64,000 nucleotides of DNA from Dicaeum eximium. Its lineage: Eukaryota > Chordata > Aves > Passeriformes > Dicaeidae. This document shows, one piece after another, positions 1-12,815 of this stretch (position 1 is its first letter; every line of letters begins with the position of its first letter). The notes under the pieces were generated by a model, which was not told the origin of the DNA, searched no databases, and saw only the letters and a list, made by a program, of their open reading frames with translations. The position numbers and the translations under genes are program-made. Location of the stretch: assembly GCA_013396995.1 (NCBI GenBank), contig VWZP01008462.1, positions 149,407-213,406 on the forward strand. Reading direction: 5' to 3'.

Positions 1-1779
1 AAAAAAAAAAAACCAACAACCACAACAAAAAAAAAACACCAGAAATTTGTCCTGCATCTGTTGGATGGGTTACCAGTGAAATCCCCAGATTCTGGGAGCA
101 TTTTGCAGATAACCTGATAGGATTTCTTTCCTCACTTGAAGATTAAAAAAAAAAATTAAAAAAAAAAAAAAAAACAAAAAAACCTTTGCTACATTTGTGA
201 AGCCTCCAAGAGCCCACTCAGATTGCAGAGTATACAGATCTCACTGCCAGTCTTTACTTTTGCAAATGAATTAGTGAAATTCTTAATGACTTTGCAGATC
301 TTTTATGCCTTTACTTGAGTTTATGCACAAGCATAGTTTTTATAAGTTTATAACAATAGAAAATTTCATAGTTAATGCCAAATGTAAGGATGTTAGTAGC
401 ACACACTCTTGAGAAAGAAAACACCCATAAGGAGATGGCAAAACATGTGAATGCTTCTTCATGCCAGTAATTTTTGTCACATCTTTTAAAAAAGATTATT
501 TGTGTCATGGGGCAATTACATTTATGTACTAACAGTTTTGATGTCTTCCCTCCAGCTGAAGTAATCTGGCTTTTTTCTATTTTCTCAGTTTTGTTGCCTT
601 CTTCAAGGAAAGCTTCCTCCTTTTCATGCTGTGCCGGATCTCATTTTCTAGTCTTTTGTTTATTTTTTTAATTCATTCAAACTTCATTTCTAGAAGCAAA
701 AGCCAGTCAAATGTACATTATCAATGTCATGCTAAGACAGCAAAGCTGGTCTACAAAACATAAAGACTTAAACATAGCCCTGATGTTGAAAATATTTAAA
801 CCATAAATAACAGCTTTAAAAATGTGTAAAGCAAAAAAGGAGCATCATCTCAATAAATTAGCAAAAAAGGACCCATTACAGTTATAAAATTGAAGAGCCT
901 AATTTATTTAACACAAATCAGCCAAACCAGCTGGAGATGTTATTTACAAGCTCTTCAAGTGTCCAACATCTTTCTTTGACATCTAGTTTCACAGAACATA
1001 AATCTACATTTAAAGAAAGGTAAAAAGAACAGCAATAATTATTTGTTATCTTTTTGCTCTGTCCTTGCTGTTAATTGAATTTCCTCTGGCTAAGGCTTAG
1101 GCTGGAAACAGCAATTTAGTCACACTTAATTTTATTGAGAACCGTGAAATGCAAATGCCAAATAAACAAACAAACAAAAAAAACTCAAGCTACAAATAAG
1201 GATTTGGGCATTTAAGGATAGTTGGTTGATAGTATATTCTTCATTGCCTTTGATATTAATTCTTTCTCCATTACAAGAGTTTCGTTTGCATTGCCTCTCA
1301 CACTCTGGCAATTCTTTACCTCCCCCTCCTTCCTGATAAAAAAGCTGAGATATAAAACAAAATTAAAAGAGGTTAAAATTACTAAGAAATTTCTCCAACA
1401 TTTACCAATTTTGTACCTGTCGGGAAAAATTTTGTACCAGTTGGGAAATATTCAGAATGAGGAATATTTTTCTCCCAACAAATCTGCTCCTGTACTTTCT
1501 CCATTTAGTCAATCCGATCCTTTTCCTAGTCTTACAGAAACCCATATCTTTTTTCACCCTTGATTAATCCCCAAAAAACATAACACTAACAGTGCCTGTT
1601 AATTCAAGGTCAAATATATTACAATAATAACTGCATGGTATTCTGCTCTGAAATGAAAGTAGAGAAATGTAGACGTGCAACAAAAAATCATTAAGGTATA
1701 TAAATAACACATGTTCATAATTTTATAATAGTGCTAAGGAACAGTTTTACAATTTGTTAAATTGATATAATTTCTGTCC
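1..1779. other. Intergenic, no gene seen
   Basis: AT-rich DNA with A-rich tracts at 1-36 and 143-182. Short frames at 311-671 and 1222-1563 lack codon bias or recognisable motifs. Confidence 0.7.
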
Positions 1780-1940
1780 TGTCACAGGGCACCACTAAAA
1801 TGAGTGTGGCTTCCTCCTCTTTGCACCCTCCTTCAGATATTTGTACTTTGATGAGTTCCTCCCTGGACCTTCTCTTCTGCAGGCTAAGCCACCCCAGCTC
1901 TCTCAGCCTTTTCTCCTAAAAGAGATGCTCCAGTCCCATC
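1780..1940 (-). mobile_element. CR1 LINE fragment (antisense)
   Basis: The stretch from the GGCACCACTAAAATGAG block to GAGATGCTCCAGTCCC matches the avian CR1 3' region read on the minus strand, including the CTTCTCTTCTGCAGGCTAAG segment. It is 3'-truncated by the (CAT)n tract that follows. It is moderately diverged and noncoding. Confidence 0.78.
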
Positions 1941-1998
1941 ATCATCATCATCATCATCCTCCTCATCCTCATCATCATCCTCATCATCATCATCATGA
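1939..1998 (+). repeat. Imperfect (CAT)n microsatellite
   Basis: About 60 bp of CAT units interrupted by CCT, lying directly at the end of a CR1 fragment. The His-rich or Asp-rich peptides it would encode are repeat artefacts. Confidence 0.95.
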
Positions 1999-3290
1999 CA
2001 ATAATCATGGCCTTTTGTTGGACATGCATCCAGTATGTCCCCTTCTCTCATATGCTGAGGGTATGTAAACACATATTGCCTCACACAATTTCAAACTGAT
2101 TTTAAAAACATTTCTTATTTCCTTAACCTAACATCCATTATTTAGCACCCATCTTCAGAAATGCAACCAATAAATAACTTATCAGATTTAGTTCCAAACG
2201 AAAAATATTTCAGTAGTCAAAAAAGAAAATATTTGGATTCTGTTATTCTGCGTAACTTCACACATAATGGGACTAAATCTAAACACAAAAATCAACTCAA
2301 CTTTATTTGCAGAGCTGCTTTCTCTGCATGTTGGGAGTGAGAAAAAGAAAGTAACTGCTGTCCATCCAGATGGCAAAACACATCTCATGCTGACTGAGAC
2401 ACGTTTTGCTTTTGACATGAAAGAGCATCCACACATACTGAGCCTCCAGGCACTGAGCTCTTCTCCTCGCCCCAGAAGAGCAAGAACTCTGCTTCCTACC
2501 CTGGAACTGTCTGTTCTTCCAGCACACCATGGCAAAAATCATCCTCAGATCTCAAGCCTACTTAAAACAGCTTCAAAAGAGAGATTCCTGCCAATGGGTG
2601 AAGCAAGAGAACAGCAGGCAACTGGTGCTTTTGCACTACGTTGTTGGCATGACCACAAAATTTGGCAATTGCATGGGTCAGTCAAACTGAAGACACTCAA
2701 GTTTAGACCAGAAGCAGCCATGAACATGGCTTTTATCCAGAGCAGCACTCAGCTGTCTCTCTGCCATTTGAAAACTTAGTAGCAAGATTCTCTCCTTCAT
2801 CTTGCAACTGAAATGTGCTTTGGGGATGCTTCCTCTGTATCACTTGCAAACAACTACAAGAAAAGGTGTACGCACAGCAGTGGTGTGTATATATATATAC
2901 ATACAGATATCAAAATGAGAAGGAAAGCAGCAGTCTAATTAAACTGCAAAAAAGCCACTTCAAAATCCCACTGTAGCACGTTATGCATAAATTTAGGAAT
3001 TGCTTGTGATAGTGGCAGCACATGCTCATGAGGCAACATTCAAAACATCTTACATTTAAGACTGTTTGCAAGTAGAACAGCTAATGAATTCAAATAGAAA
3101 TAGACTCCAAGATTCAGTTTTTCTTAGAAAAACCAACCTCTTTTTTCAAGCCAAATGAAGCAGTACACAACTACTTCCATGTTATCATCAAATACATTTA
3201 AGTGGACAAGTGGACTATCACCTAGTTGTGAAAGCAGAATTCTGAAAAATACCAACAAGTTCAGAAATACCTAGGAGTGTATTAAGCTAA
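1999..3290. other. Intergenic, one unrecognised 170-codon frame
   Basis: The + strand frame 2267-2779 is the longest here. Its product has no signal peptide, no repeats and no known motif. It is overlapped by frames of similar length on the other strand and has no promoter or polyadenylation context that I can see. I treat it as chance. A short (TA)n lies near 2886. Confidence 0.6.
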
Positions 3291-3985
3291 TTTCATAAAA
3301 TCACAAAATGGTTTGGAAGGGACCTCAAAGCCCACCCAGTGCCACCCCTGCCCTGGCAGGGACTCTGCCACTGTCCCAGGCTGCTCCAGCCCCAATGTCC
3401 AGCCTGGCCTTGGGCACTGCCAGGGATCCAGGGGCAGCCACAGCTGCTCTGGGCACCTGTGCCAGGGCCTGCCCACCCTCACAGGAACAATTCCCAATTC
3501 CCAATGTCCCATCCAGCCCTGCCCTCTGGCACTAGGAGCCATTCCCTGTGTCCTGTCCCTGCAGCCCTTGGCAATTGTCTCTGTCCCTGTTTCCTGCAGC
3601 CCCTTCAGGCCCTGCAAGGCCCCGCTGAGCTCAGCCAAAGCTTCTCCTGTGCAGGGAGCAATGGCAGCTGTGCCAGCCTTTCCTCCCAGCAGAGCTGCTC
3701 CATCCTCTGCTCATCCTGGAGCTCCTCTGGCCTGGCTCCAGCAGCTCCAGCTCCTCCCTGAGCTGGGCCCAGGGCTGGGCCAGCTCTGCAGGTGGGCTCT
3801 CACCTGAGGGGCACCGGGGCACAATCCCCCTGCCCTGCTGCCCCCGCTGGGGCTCAGCCCAGCTCAGGCTTTGGGCTCCCAGCTCAGGCTTTGGGGTCCC
3901 AGCTGTGCCCCACAGCCCCCCCTGGGCTCCTCACAGGGCTGCTATTCCTTCTCTACCCAGCCTGGATTTGTGCTTGAGATTGTTG
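3291..3985 (-). mobile_element. CR1 LINE, 5'-truncated, antisense, longest copy in the window
   Basis: The minus strand carries the terminal part of CR1. The 3' end is at about 3291 (complement of the GGTTTGGAAGGGACC terminus), then the GC-rich 3' UTR. Near 3950-3985 there is a segment (CAGCCTGGATTTGTGCTTGA) that I recognise as reverse complement of the end of CR1 ORF2. The GC-rich part is nearly identical to the copies at 36087, 43182 and 52658, so it belongs to a young family. No intact reverse transcriptase is present. Confidence 0.92.
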
Positions 3986-6900
3986 AACATTTTATGCATT
4001 TACCAGTTGTGATTTCTATATATTTATTAGTATATTCCTATTAGAAAGACATAATTTAAAAAAAAACATGCAATTTATTTTCTGACATGGTGTGAAATTG
4101 TTGCTTCGCCGCTCAAAACATATTTCTTGAACACCTGAAGAAAAAAATGGCTGAAGCATACAACCAAACTACTCCCATGCCCACAGTCAGGAGCTGAGAT
4201 AAATTTCATCACTTTTATCCTTGCATTTGCACAAGTGCAGCTACATATCACACACTATATGTGTGTGTATGGCTTAATCCACACTGCCACTTTTCATCTG
4301 TTTCCTCCTTTTTAATTGTGGAGAACTAGGTTCCTACATTTTGTATTTTTAATTCTCTATCTGAACTTAAAATGATTAAAGAACATTTTGGGTGTGGAAA
4401 ACCACAATCCTAATTCCAGCAAAGCCTGTGACACTAGCAGGAAACTCAACTTACATAGATTTATACTGAGAGTAGTTCAGAAACCTCTTCTGTATCTTCT
4501 AAAAATACAATTTTATTTAAATATAAGCTTCCAGCTTGTCAAGCAGCAGAGTTTTTTTTTCCCTGTTGATCTTCAAAATGTTTCTATAGGGCACCATTTG
4601 AGAGAACAATTTGTATGGCAGTACAGAATGTCAGAGGCTTGATTAAAAAACATAGATTTACTATTAAATAAAAATATTATGAATTAGAGTCTTAGAGTGG
4701 TCAGTACAAGATCCCTAAGTGAGATGGGAAAAAAAGCAATATTTACCCAGTACCATATGATGTGAAAAGACATATATGGGAATACACATAAACTCAACAG
4801 GAGAATAAGCATCAGAGAGAGGGAAGTGCACACATGAATTCTTTTACTTAAATCCTCTAAAGGAACTTCTAGACAAATGTTGGTGCTAAGTAAGACCTGT
4901 CTCAGTAATCAACAGATTTTTCTCTGATTTCACCACAATCTAGTTTTTAACTCTGAACTGAGACACCATGAACTCCTTCTCATGTGCTATCCCTCTCCCT
5001 CCCCTTTAAAAGTCCCTACATATATGACACTGCTGGAGTACCTGCAGACTAAATAGCCTAAGGAATGCATGGAAAAAAACCAACAAAAATGAATTACATT
5101 GCTTAATACTTATTTTACAAAAAGTTCCAGTTTCTTAAGAGACTAATCTTCCTGGTTTTCCAGACATAAACTTACGAAGGAGGTTTCTTGGATTCCAGGG
5201 TTAATTGGATACCTGGATGTGCACACAGCAAACTCCCAACACCCTCAGGAAGAGGACAACAGTATCTAGTTTCTTTCATACTGATCTGTATTCAGAAATA
5301 AAGAGAAGGAAACAATACACAATAATTTACTTTTATGAATGTCAGGAATGACAGTGCACTTTAATTTTGTATCCATCCCAAATTATATCTGAGCCAAGTA
5401 TTTCATTTTAAGAGTCTTGTTAAATGTTTTCAAAGGCCTTGTTCTATGTGTTCATGAAATAACTCACTATTTTTTAGCTTTCAGGAATGGTAATTGCTGT
5501 AAATCTTGCAAATTAGCATGAGTAGTACCAGCAAGACACTCTGTTAAAATTCATCTACATTGTTGCTGGAATATTTATTAGGTACTAAAATATTTAAAGG
5601 AAACCTACAACTACTACAATTCAAATTACATTTCACCTAAGAGAGCCTTTCTTACAGTACTTAGTATTATTGTTTTGTCACTGTATGAGAACATGCCTAA
5701 TTCAACTACTATCTTGAGTGGAAAGATTTCTTTACATTAAATGGCTGAATGAAACCATTAGATTAACTGGATATTCCCTATTGTGTTTTATCAGTTTGCA
5801 CAAGTAAATTGCAGTGCTCATTGTAGTAACTGACATTTTCAATGTTTGCACACACAATAGAAATGTTAGCACCATTTATAAGCTAGTTGGGTCTTGATGG
5901 ATTGCTGACCTTCAGAGGTCCTTCAGCATGGATTTTCTCTGGCTGCTGCTGCAGCAGCAGGGGAGATCACCTCACCCATTTTCTCATTATGATCAACTAC
6001 TTTCCAGCACCCCTTTTGTGTCAGCATCCCCTAACTAGTTCCAGTTCAGAGAAAGACATGTAGCTGGCACCTACAATTTAAATTTTTTAACATTCACCTC
6101 ACTCTTTCCTCACTTCCCCCTTTGCCTCTCAGAAAGATTGTTTGTATTCCCTGCTCCAGCTGATGGTGGCAGGAGCCGAGGCTTTCTGCTGGTGCTGCAC
6201 AGACCACAGACCAATTCCTTCATGTGGAAAAAGACGTTACTATGTAAAGGCCAACCTCACAAACTGCATTCTTCCTCCTCTATGAGAAACTGACTTGAAA
6301 AAAGAGCTCCAGATACAGACCTGACCTCTTCTGTTGGTCCTCCAAATCAATATATAGCCTAGGAAAGGGAAGAAACTAACAGAATTTGGCTTGGTACAAA
6401 GAAAATAATTAACATAATATATATTATTCTGTGGCTCTATTCCTATTTGCAGCTGGTTTAGGAGCAAAACCTACAGAAAACAGTGCTGACTAAAACTCAA
6501 CTGCTCATGTCTAGAATGAGTAGCAATTGAAACTTAAAATGAAATTAACACCTCACATCTTTTCATGAGTAAAAAAATAAGATATAAGCATTTTGCAGAC
6601 ATAAAACAATCACACTGACCATCTTTTGTGGAAATACAAAAACACATATATTTTTAAGAGACAACATACCATTGTATGTTTCTCTTTAAAGTATTTGCAC
6701 GATCCTTATAGTTTTTGGTGTTTCATTAGAAAAAACACAAGCCACAAAAACTAACAAATAAACAAAAACAAGGAGTACAACAAAACTCCAAACAAACAAA
6801 AACTAAACTGAGAGTCCTGCCGTTGTAATATATGCACTGCTACTTCACAGGCAGAACAGCTCTCACAATGCTCTGCCACAAGCTGCCATGGCCCACAGGG

Positions 6901-9235
6901 TGGTCCACAGGATCTTTGTACTTGCCCTGGAGGCACTGAAGGTCCTGGTGGAAGTCTGTTCTCTTCTGGTTGTCGTGGCTGTGAAGCAGAGACATCTTTA
7001 CAGGCCTTAAAAGTGATCTTGAATGAAAAAGGAACTCAGCCAAACTAAAGGAGATCCTGTCATGTAACATTAATCTTTCATTTCTTCCCTATAAAGGTAA
7101 GAAGAGGGCAGAGGGCATGAAGCCACCAATTCTGATATTCTCTGCTCTCTAAAACATTGCTGCACAATTTCATTGCAAACAATATAAAACACCAGCAGGA
7201 AAGTCTGGGTGAGGTATTTAAAACATTTTCCCAGGGAATTTCTCTAGCTTCAGTTTCAGCAAAGGAATACCTTCATACAAAGAAAGATTCTGACAGGAAA
7301 TATCCAAGTTGCTTTCCTAGCTGCTTATGTTTTTATAGCTGTATCCAAACACAGTGTGTATATATACAGTATCTATACATGTTTATATACACACCCAACA
7401 GCACCTAATTTATCATTCCCTCACACATGAACATAAGATATTCCTTCTGCTTTCTCATGCTTCCTGATCTATCTTTTGGAATTTTTTTATAACATTCCCA
7501 TGCCCCTAACCACTCCAGGCAGATGTGGACAACTACTAGCACCATACTGAGGCTGAAGCCAAGGGAGACAGGCTCCACACCAGGATCAGAAGCAGGAAAC
7601 CAACCTGCTCCTTTTGCCATGGGGTAAGGGAGAAACGCATTCTGCAGCAGGGACACGGATTCCCGACCTACACAGAATACCCAAGGCTTGGAGCAAACTC
7701 ACAGAAAGAGCAGTAAAAAACTTAAAACTACAGTTACAGACAAGCAGTGACCAGCTTCCTTACACACTGCAAGCGCAGGAGAAAACTCTACAGGTTATTC
7801 CTCACTCGATCAGATGTACTCCAATGTATCAGTGAGTAAACAAAGAACATAATTTCCAGGGCTCAAATTAAAGTAATCTCTGACATCACCCTGAAACTAC
7901 CAAGGAGAATCTGTAGAGTTGTGAACTGACTGAGAGTCAAATTTCAGAACAATCCTGGTCCCAGTGAAATCAATGCAAATTGTTATTTTGAAGCTTTGTG
8001 GTGTTTGTAAGTTTTAGATTAGTTCTGAGAGCTCTATTTTTACAACATTGCATAAGGACTCTACACTTCTCAGTACTCATCACATTTTCCTGTAGCACAA
8101 GGTTCTGAGACAAGAATATTATAAAAACAAAATATTCCATTATAAGAAAAAGGCTTTTTTGTTTGTTACTTACGTCTTCATTCATCTTGCCACACTAGTG
8201 GCAACTCAGGTCACTCAGAGCAGAACTTGTGGTAAGCACAAGTCTCATGTCAGTATTATCTCACGTGGCCTTCCTCAGAAATTCTCTGTCCCTTTGGAAG
8301 TCCTAAAGTTAAGGTACTTACACTGAATAACCAGGACATAGCTTTGCTATCAGACTATCACAACCATCAAAAAAACTCCTCATAAGACCTTGCACCATAC
8401 CAGTTATGACCTGTAAGATCTCTCTTTACGTGCACTCAGATAAAGGATTGACTTTTCCTCCTTCTCTAGAAGCAGATCCAATGACTACAAACAAGAAAAA
8501 TTCACTTTCTCCTGATAACCTACCATTTTAGTCTCCTCAGTCAAATTAAGAAGGTGATAAAATGTCTGTATGCAAACAGAAATAGCCAGCAACCTTGACA
8601 CACTGCTTAAAGAAACTGTCATGGGATTTTTAAATTTATTTATTTACTATTTCTCTAGAAAAGAGAATCACTAAAATACATTGTTGAGGATGGTTTTTAC
8701 TTAGAGGAAGGACTAATACATATTAGGAAAGGCAATAAACAGCAGCATAACCCTCCCTGCACCTGCATTTTCTGTAGAATTCCTGTGGACAAATGCTAGA
8801 TAATCTCTGTGACACTGATTTTGATAAGACTTTCTTCCAAAGACCACAGAGCTACAGGCACAAGACCAAGAAAAACAGTAAGATCATTCTTATTGTCGAT
8901 CAAAAAGAACAAATTAATACAGACAGGACCTGCTGCTGACCCCTTCAGATCTAAATCACAAATTAGGTTCAGATTTGGACTTTGTCTGCACAACTCATCT
9001 TTCTTTGCTTGCCATAAATTCAAGCATAAGTTGGAAAATGCTCCATATTTTTGCTTTATGTGTAATGAACATGATTCTAAAGGAAAGCCTCCTAAGGCTG
9101 AAGCCACTGTGGGACTCCTGAGCAAGTGATTTAAAATCTCCTTTAAAGTACAAGGCTATGTAATCTTCTTTGGTGATCAGCTGGTTTGAAGTCTGGCCTA
9201 GCTCTCAAAGAACAGGTGTGTTATCTTGGCTTCTG

Positions 9236-9258
9236 AAAAAAAAAAAAAAAAAAAAAAA
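9236..9258 (+). repeat. Poly(A) run
   Basis: Twenty-three consecutive A. No retroposed gene is recognised upstream of it. Confidence 0.95.
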
Positions 9259-11819
9259 GGGCTTAATTGTCAAAAAATGCCTTCACAAAGTCCATAAAGT
9301 AAATCAGGGAGGTAGAATTTCAGAGATGTTAGGGTTGTTAAGAACAGTTAACAGAGTGAGATTTCAAGAAAACAAGGACTTGCACAAAAATATTCTGTCA
9401 AAAACCCCAATAATTAAGAACTAAAACTATCTTAAATACACATTGTCATCATCACATGTATGATGTGGACATGTATGATATATCATGTATCACATCACCA
9501 ACACTAGTATGCCTCTGCACAACATCCAGGACAACATCTTGCTGCTTGAATGTTTTACTGAAAGAGAATGACAGATGTGAAAACATATGTCTCCTCTCAA
9601 CAAATATAATAGTCTCAGTAGGAGGAAAAAGAATAAACATCACACAAGGCACAGTAAATACAAACTGAAAGTGTTTATTAGATTGTCACTTCTAATTCCA
9701 AGAGATTTAACAGGTATTTCCTTATAACATGCACATGCCCTTTGGAAACTGTGATGAGAGAATGATGTGTTACTGCCTTCCTTTTATCAAGACACCAAAT
9801 CAGATGCACCAGATGAGAACACGTAAAGCCAATCTCAGTTTGGGATGACAACAGAATGGTAGCACAGAACACAAACCTGATGCTGTTATCTCAAGGATAT
9901 GTCATCCAATCCTCTACATCTTTTTTCACTGGTTCTTTCCTCATCTACCTTTTCCAAAATACCCTTTCTTGATGTGTTTTCTTCTAGCCCCAGCACTGTT
10001 TTCTTCCAACTTTCTCTACACATCACTGTCCATGCACCAAGTACCCAAGAGATGGAATTGCAATTTAAGGCAATTCTGTAAAATATCAACAGATTAAAAG
10101 GCCTCAAGGGATCTGCCAAGAAAACGCAGAAAGAGACTTCAGATTTAAGGAAAAGGAGTATCAGAACAACTTTTAGCTCTTGTGATCTGACTTGCAAGAT
10201 ATTTTCCAAGAAAAAAAAAATTTGGAAAGAAATCCAGAAATACAGAGCAGCAGCAAGAACTGAGACAAAGTTGTAGCATGCACCCTCAGTCTCAAGCGAC
10301 AAGAAGCTTCAGTGTTCTCATCCTACATATGCAATCCTCACACTTTAGACATAATCTAGGAGAAAGTGTGATTGGTGATAAAAATTTTGTATGAGAAGTT
10401 AAGTTGACGTGTGACATTATACATGTAAGTAAAAGCTGTGGGAGAAATGAGATTCTTACAGAAACTTTGCGTATCTGCCCCATATTCCTACAGCCTGCCC
10501 CTGAATTCTCACTCACAGAGCTGAAGCTTCAAGAAGGTTTCTACCACATGCTGCCTATTTATCTTAAAAACCGTTTCAAAAAAAGTTCTACAAGCAGTTT
10601 CAAGCAAGACTCAGCAACAGGTACTCATCATGAGCTTGTTCTTCCAAACCAAAAGCATCATCTCCTGCAGAAATTCATGTCCCAGCTGTCCATGGCCTTC
10701 CCTCCCATAAAGAAACAGTTTTACCTGGATCTAACTGTGCTATGTGCTACCAGAACAGTAGGAAAAAATTAAGTACAATGGGCCATCAATCTGTGGTTTT
10801 GTGTGATTTTAAATAAGAATTAGCCATTCAGAATCTTAATTTCTAATTAAGACAAGTAATAAATAACCCTGGATTCAACCTGAGTACATTTAGGCAAATG
10901 ACATTTTTCTGTTTCACATTTCCATTACTTCAGCCTGGTTATTTTCAAAGACAAGAACCACTTGCTCTACAATAACATGACACCCTCGAGCTGGATTAAA
11001 CATGATGTATTCTTGCACAGTTAGCTATTTTTACACTTGAATAGTCAAAGCAAAAATTGGCAGTATTATACAGCTCTAGTCAGGAGTCAAGTTTCCAACT
11101 GTGAAATGAAATTCCATGAAGCAATTGAGTATGTGCAGTAGGAAAAAAAATCCACTGCTATCCCCATATAGTGTAGTTGATAATGATTTCCTTTTATAAA
11201 ATGTATTGAATTGCCATTTATAAAATGAACTGTTTTAAAGGAGAGAGCTGGGTCCCAGTGACAAGCTGCTGAAGTTATCAAATTCTTCAGGGAAGTTTTG
11301 CACACATAGCTTCAAGACACAGAACAAGACAAAGATGAGACATGAAAAAAAAGATAACCTTTCCAGCAAAAGAAATTGTTCAAGGTATTTGATAAATACA
11401 TCAAACATCTGATAAAGTCTGGAGCCACAGAGGATTAAAAATGACAGTAAGTCCACCTAATATGAGTGTGTTTCTTCAGATATTTAAGAGGATTTTTTTA
11501 ATCTCAGGAACACATATTAAGCTGATAAAAAGGACTTTTAAAAATGTTCAAGTAAAGCCCTGAATAAGGGTTTCAGACTTAGGTGACTTGAGAGGAGGCA
11601 AAAGGAGTGCAGGGAGAGTCAAGTTCATTATTTCCAAGGCAAATGTAAATTTTCCTAACACAGGCTGGCTATTTCAGGACCTTATCCTGCAACCCTCCAC
11701 TACAAAAACCTTGCCACATAAACCTGATACAGCAGGAAACTCTCCCGTGGTGCCTCAGAGTGGACCAAACAAACACTAATAGTTTGTAAAAAGACATCCA
11801 GTTTTAGGTGGAGAAGGAG

Positions 11820-11843
11820 AACACACACACATACACACACACA
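11820..11843 (+). repeat. (CA)n microsatellite
   Basis: Twelve dinucleotide units with one CATA interruption. Confidence 0.9.
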
Positions 11844-12704
11844 GAGGACATTCCAGCATAAGAACCTGCACACCATCCAGCTTATGTTCCACAAAAATGT
11901 TTGGATACATCACAGAAGCAGATCCATTGCCAAACGATGTAGCAAAATACTTGAGATTCCCATTTGGAAAAATAGTGGGTACTCAGCTCTCAGGCAGCAT
12001 TTGCAGTTTGCAGCTTGGCACAAACTGTTTTGGATACTTAGTAGCTTATAGCAAGGCAGTAGCTGCAAACATTTTGAAAATGCCACTCTACAAAATAAAC
12101 CATCTGGTTATTCCATTAAGAGAAGTTTATCAATAAAATATTTCCTCCTACTCATTTGACTGGTAAAACTTGACCCTAGACTTTCTAGCAGAGTGACCTT
12201 GTTAGTGTTTTTAATGAAGATGATGTGAATCCTAATCACTGTCACTTCATTTTAAGTTCATATTTAAAGTGAATGACTCAGTACAGCCTGAATTACATAC
12301 AAAACACATAACAAAGTCCAAAACAAAATATTCACTGCACTTTCAGCATGCCTGACTGCTGACCAAAAGTGTCTGTGCTTTGGCAGACGTTAGCTCTTGT
12401 TGACCTCACAAACATAGGTGATAATGTCGATGCACAATGAATATAAACCGGAGGCCATCAGCAGAATTCACATTCAACTTTTCAAACAGTTAATATTTCA
12501 TTATAATGATCACTGATAGGTGACACACTATATTTCACCAGGACATTACAAAAACATTCTGAAAAACTAAGTTTGGAGAAGAAATCAGTGAACAGGTCAC
12601 TGGAGGAACTGACAGGCTCACGTGTAAATAAAATAGGTAGGCTGAACTGGAGTGTTACTAATGAATCCAAATGTCATAAGAAACGTGCATAGTTTCTTGT
12701 CATG

Positions 12705-12815
12705 TATTTGCAGGAGGGTGAAATATTACCCAGTTCCCTCAGGACCTGTGGGTGCATCTCATCAGGTCCCATGAACTAGTGCACCCTCAGGTACTTTCAG
12801 CAACTTCACAAGTTC
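12705..12815 (-). mobile_element. Probable CR1-derived fragment
   Basis: The motif CCCTCAGGACCTGTGGGTGC followed by ATCTCATCAGGTCCCATG resembles an avian CR1 interior sequence read in antisense. It is short and diverged, and the limits are uncertain. The call rests on memory of the family, not on alignment. Confidence 0.5.

Larger units (their letters stand above)
3986..12704. other. Intergenic, no gene seen
   Basis: AT-rich single-copy-looking sequence. It includes A/C-rich sequence near 6730-6800, a TA-rich stretch near 7350-7390, the poly(A) run at 9236, a partly palindromic ATG/CAT-rich patch at 9453-9500 and the (CA)n at 11820. All frames are short and unrecognised. Confidence 0.7.

Noticed and set aside
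1841..2084. His-rich (+) and Asp/Glu-rich (-) frames
   Set aside because: Both are translations of the (CAT)n microsatellite.
2267..2779. 170-codon frame
   Set aside because: No recognisable motif or gene signals, and frames of similar length overlap on the opposite strand. Kept only as a note in the intergenic entry.
3282..3822. Several frames of 60-164 codons, similar ones at 36109-36579, 43080-43595 and 52551-52990
   Set aside because: They are all readings of the GC-rich CR1 3' region. The shared peptides reflect repeat copies, not a gene family.
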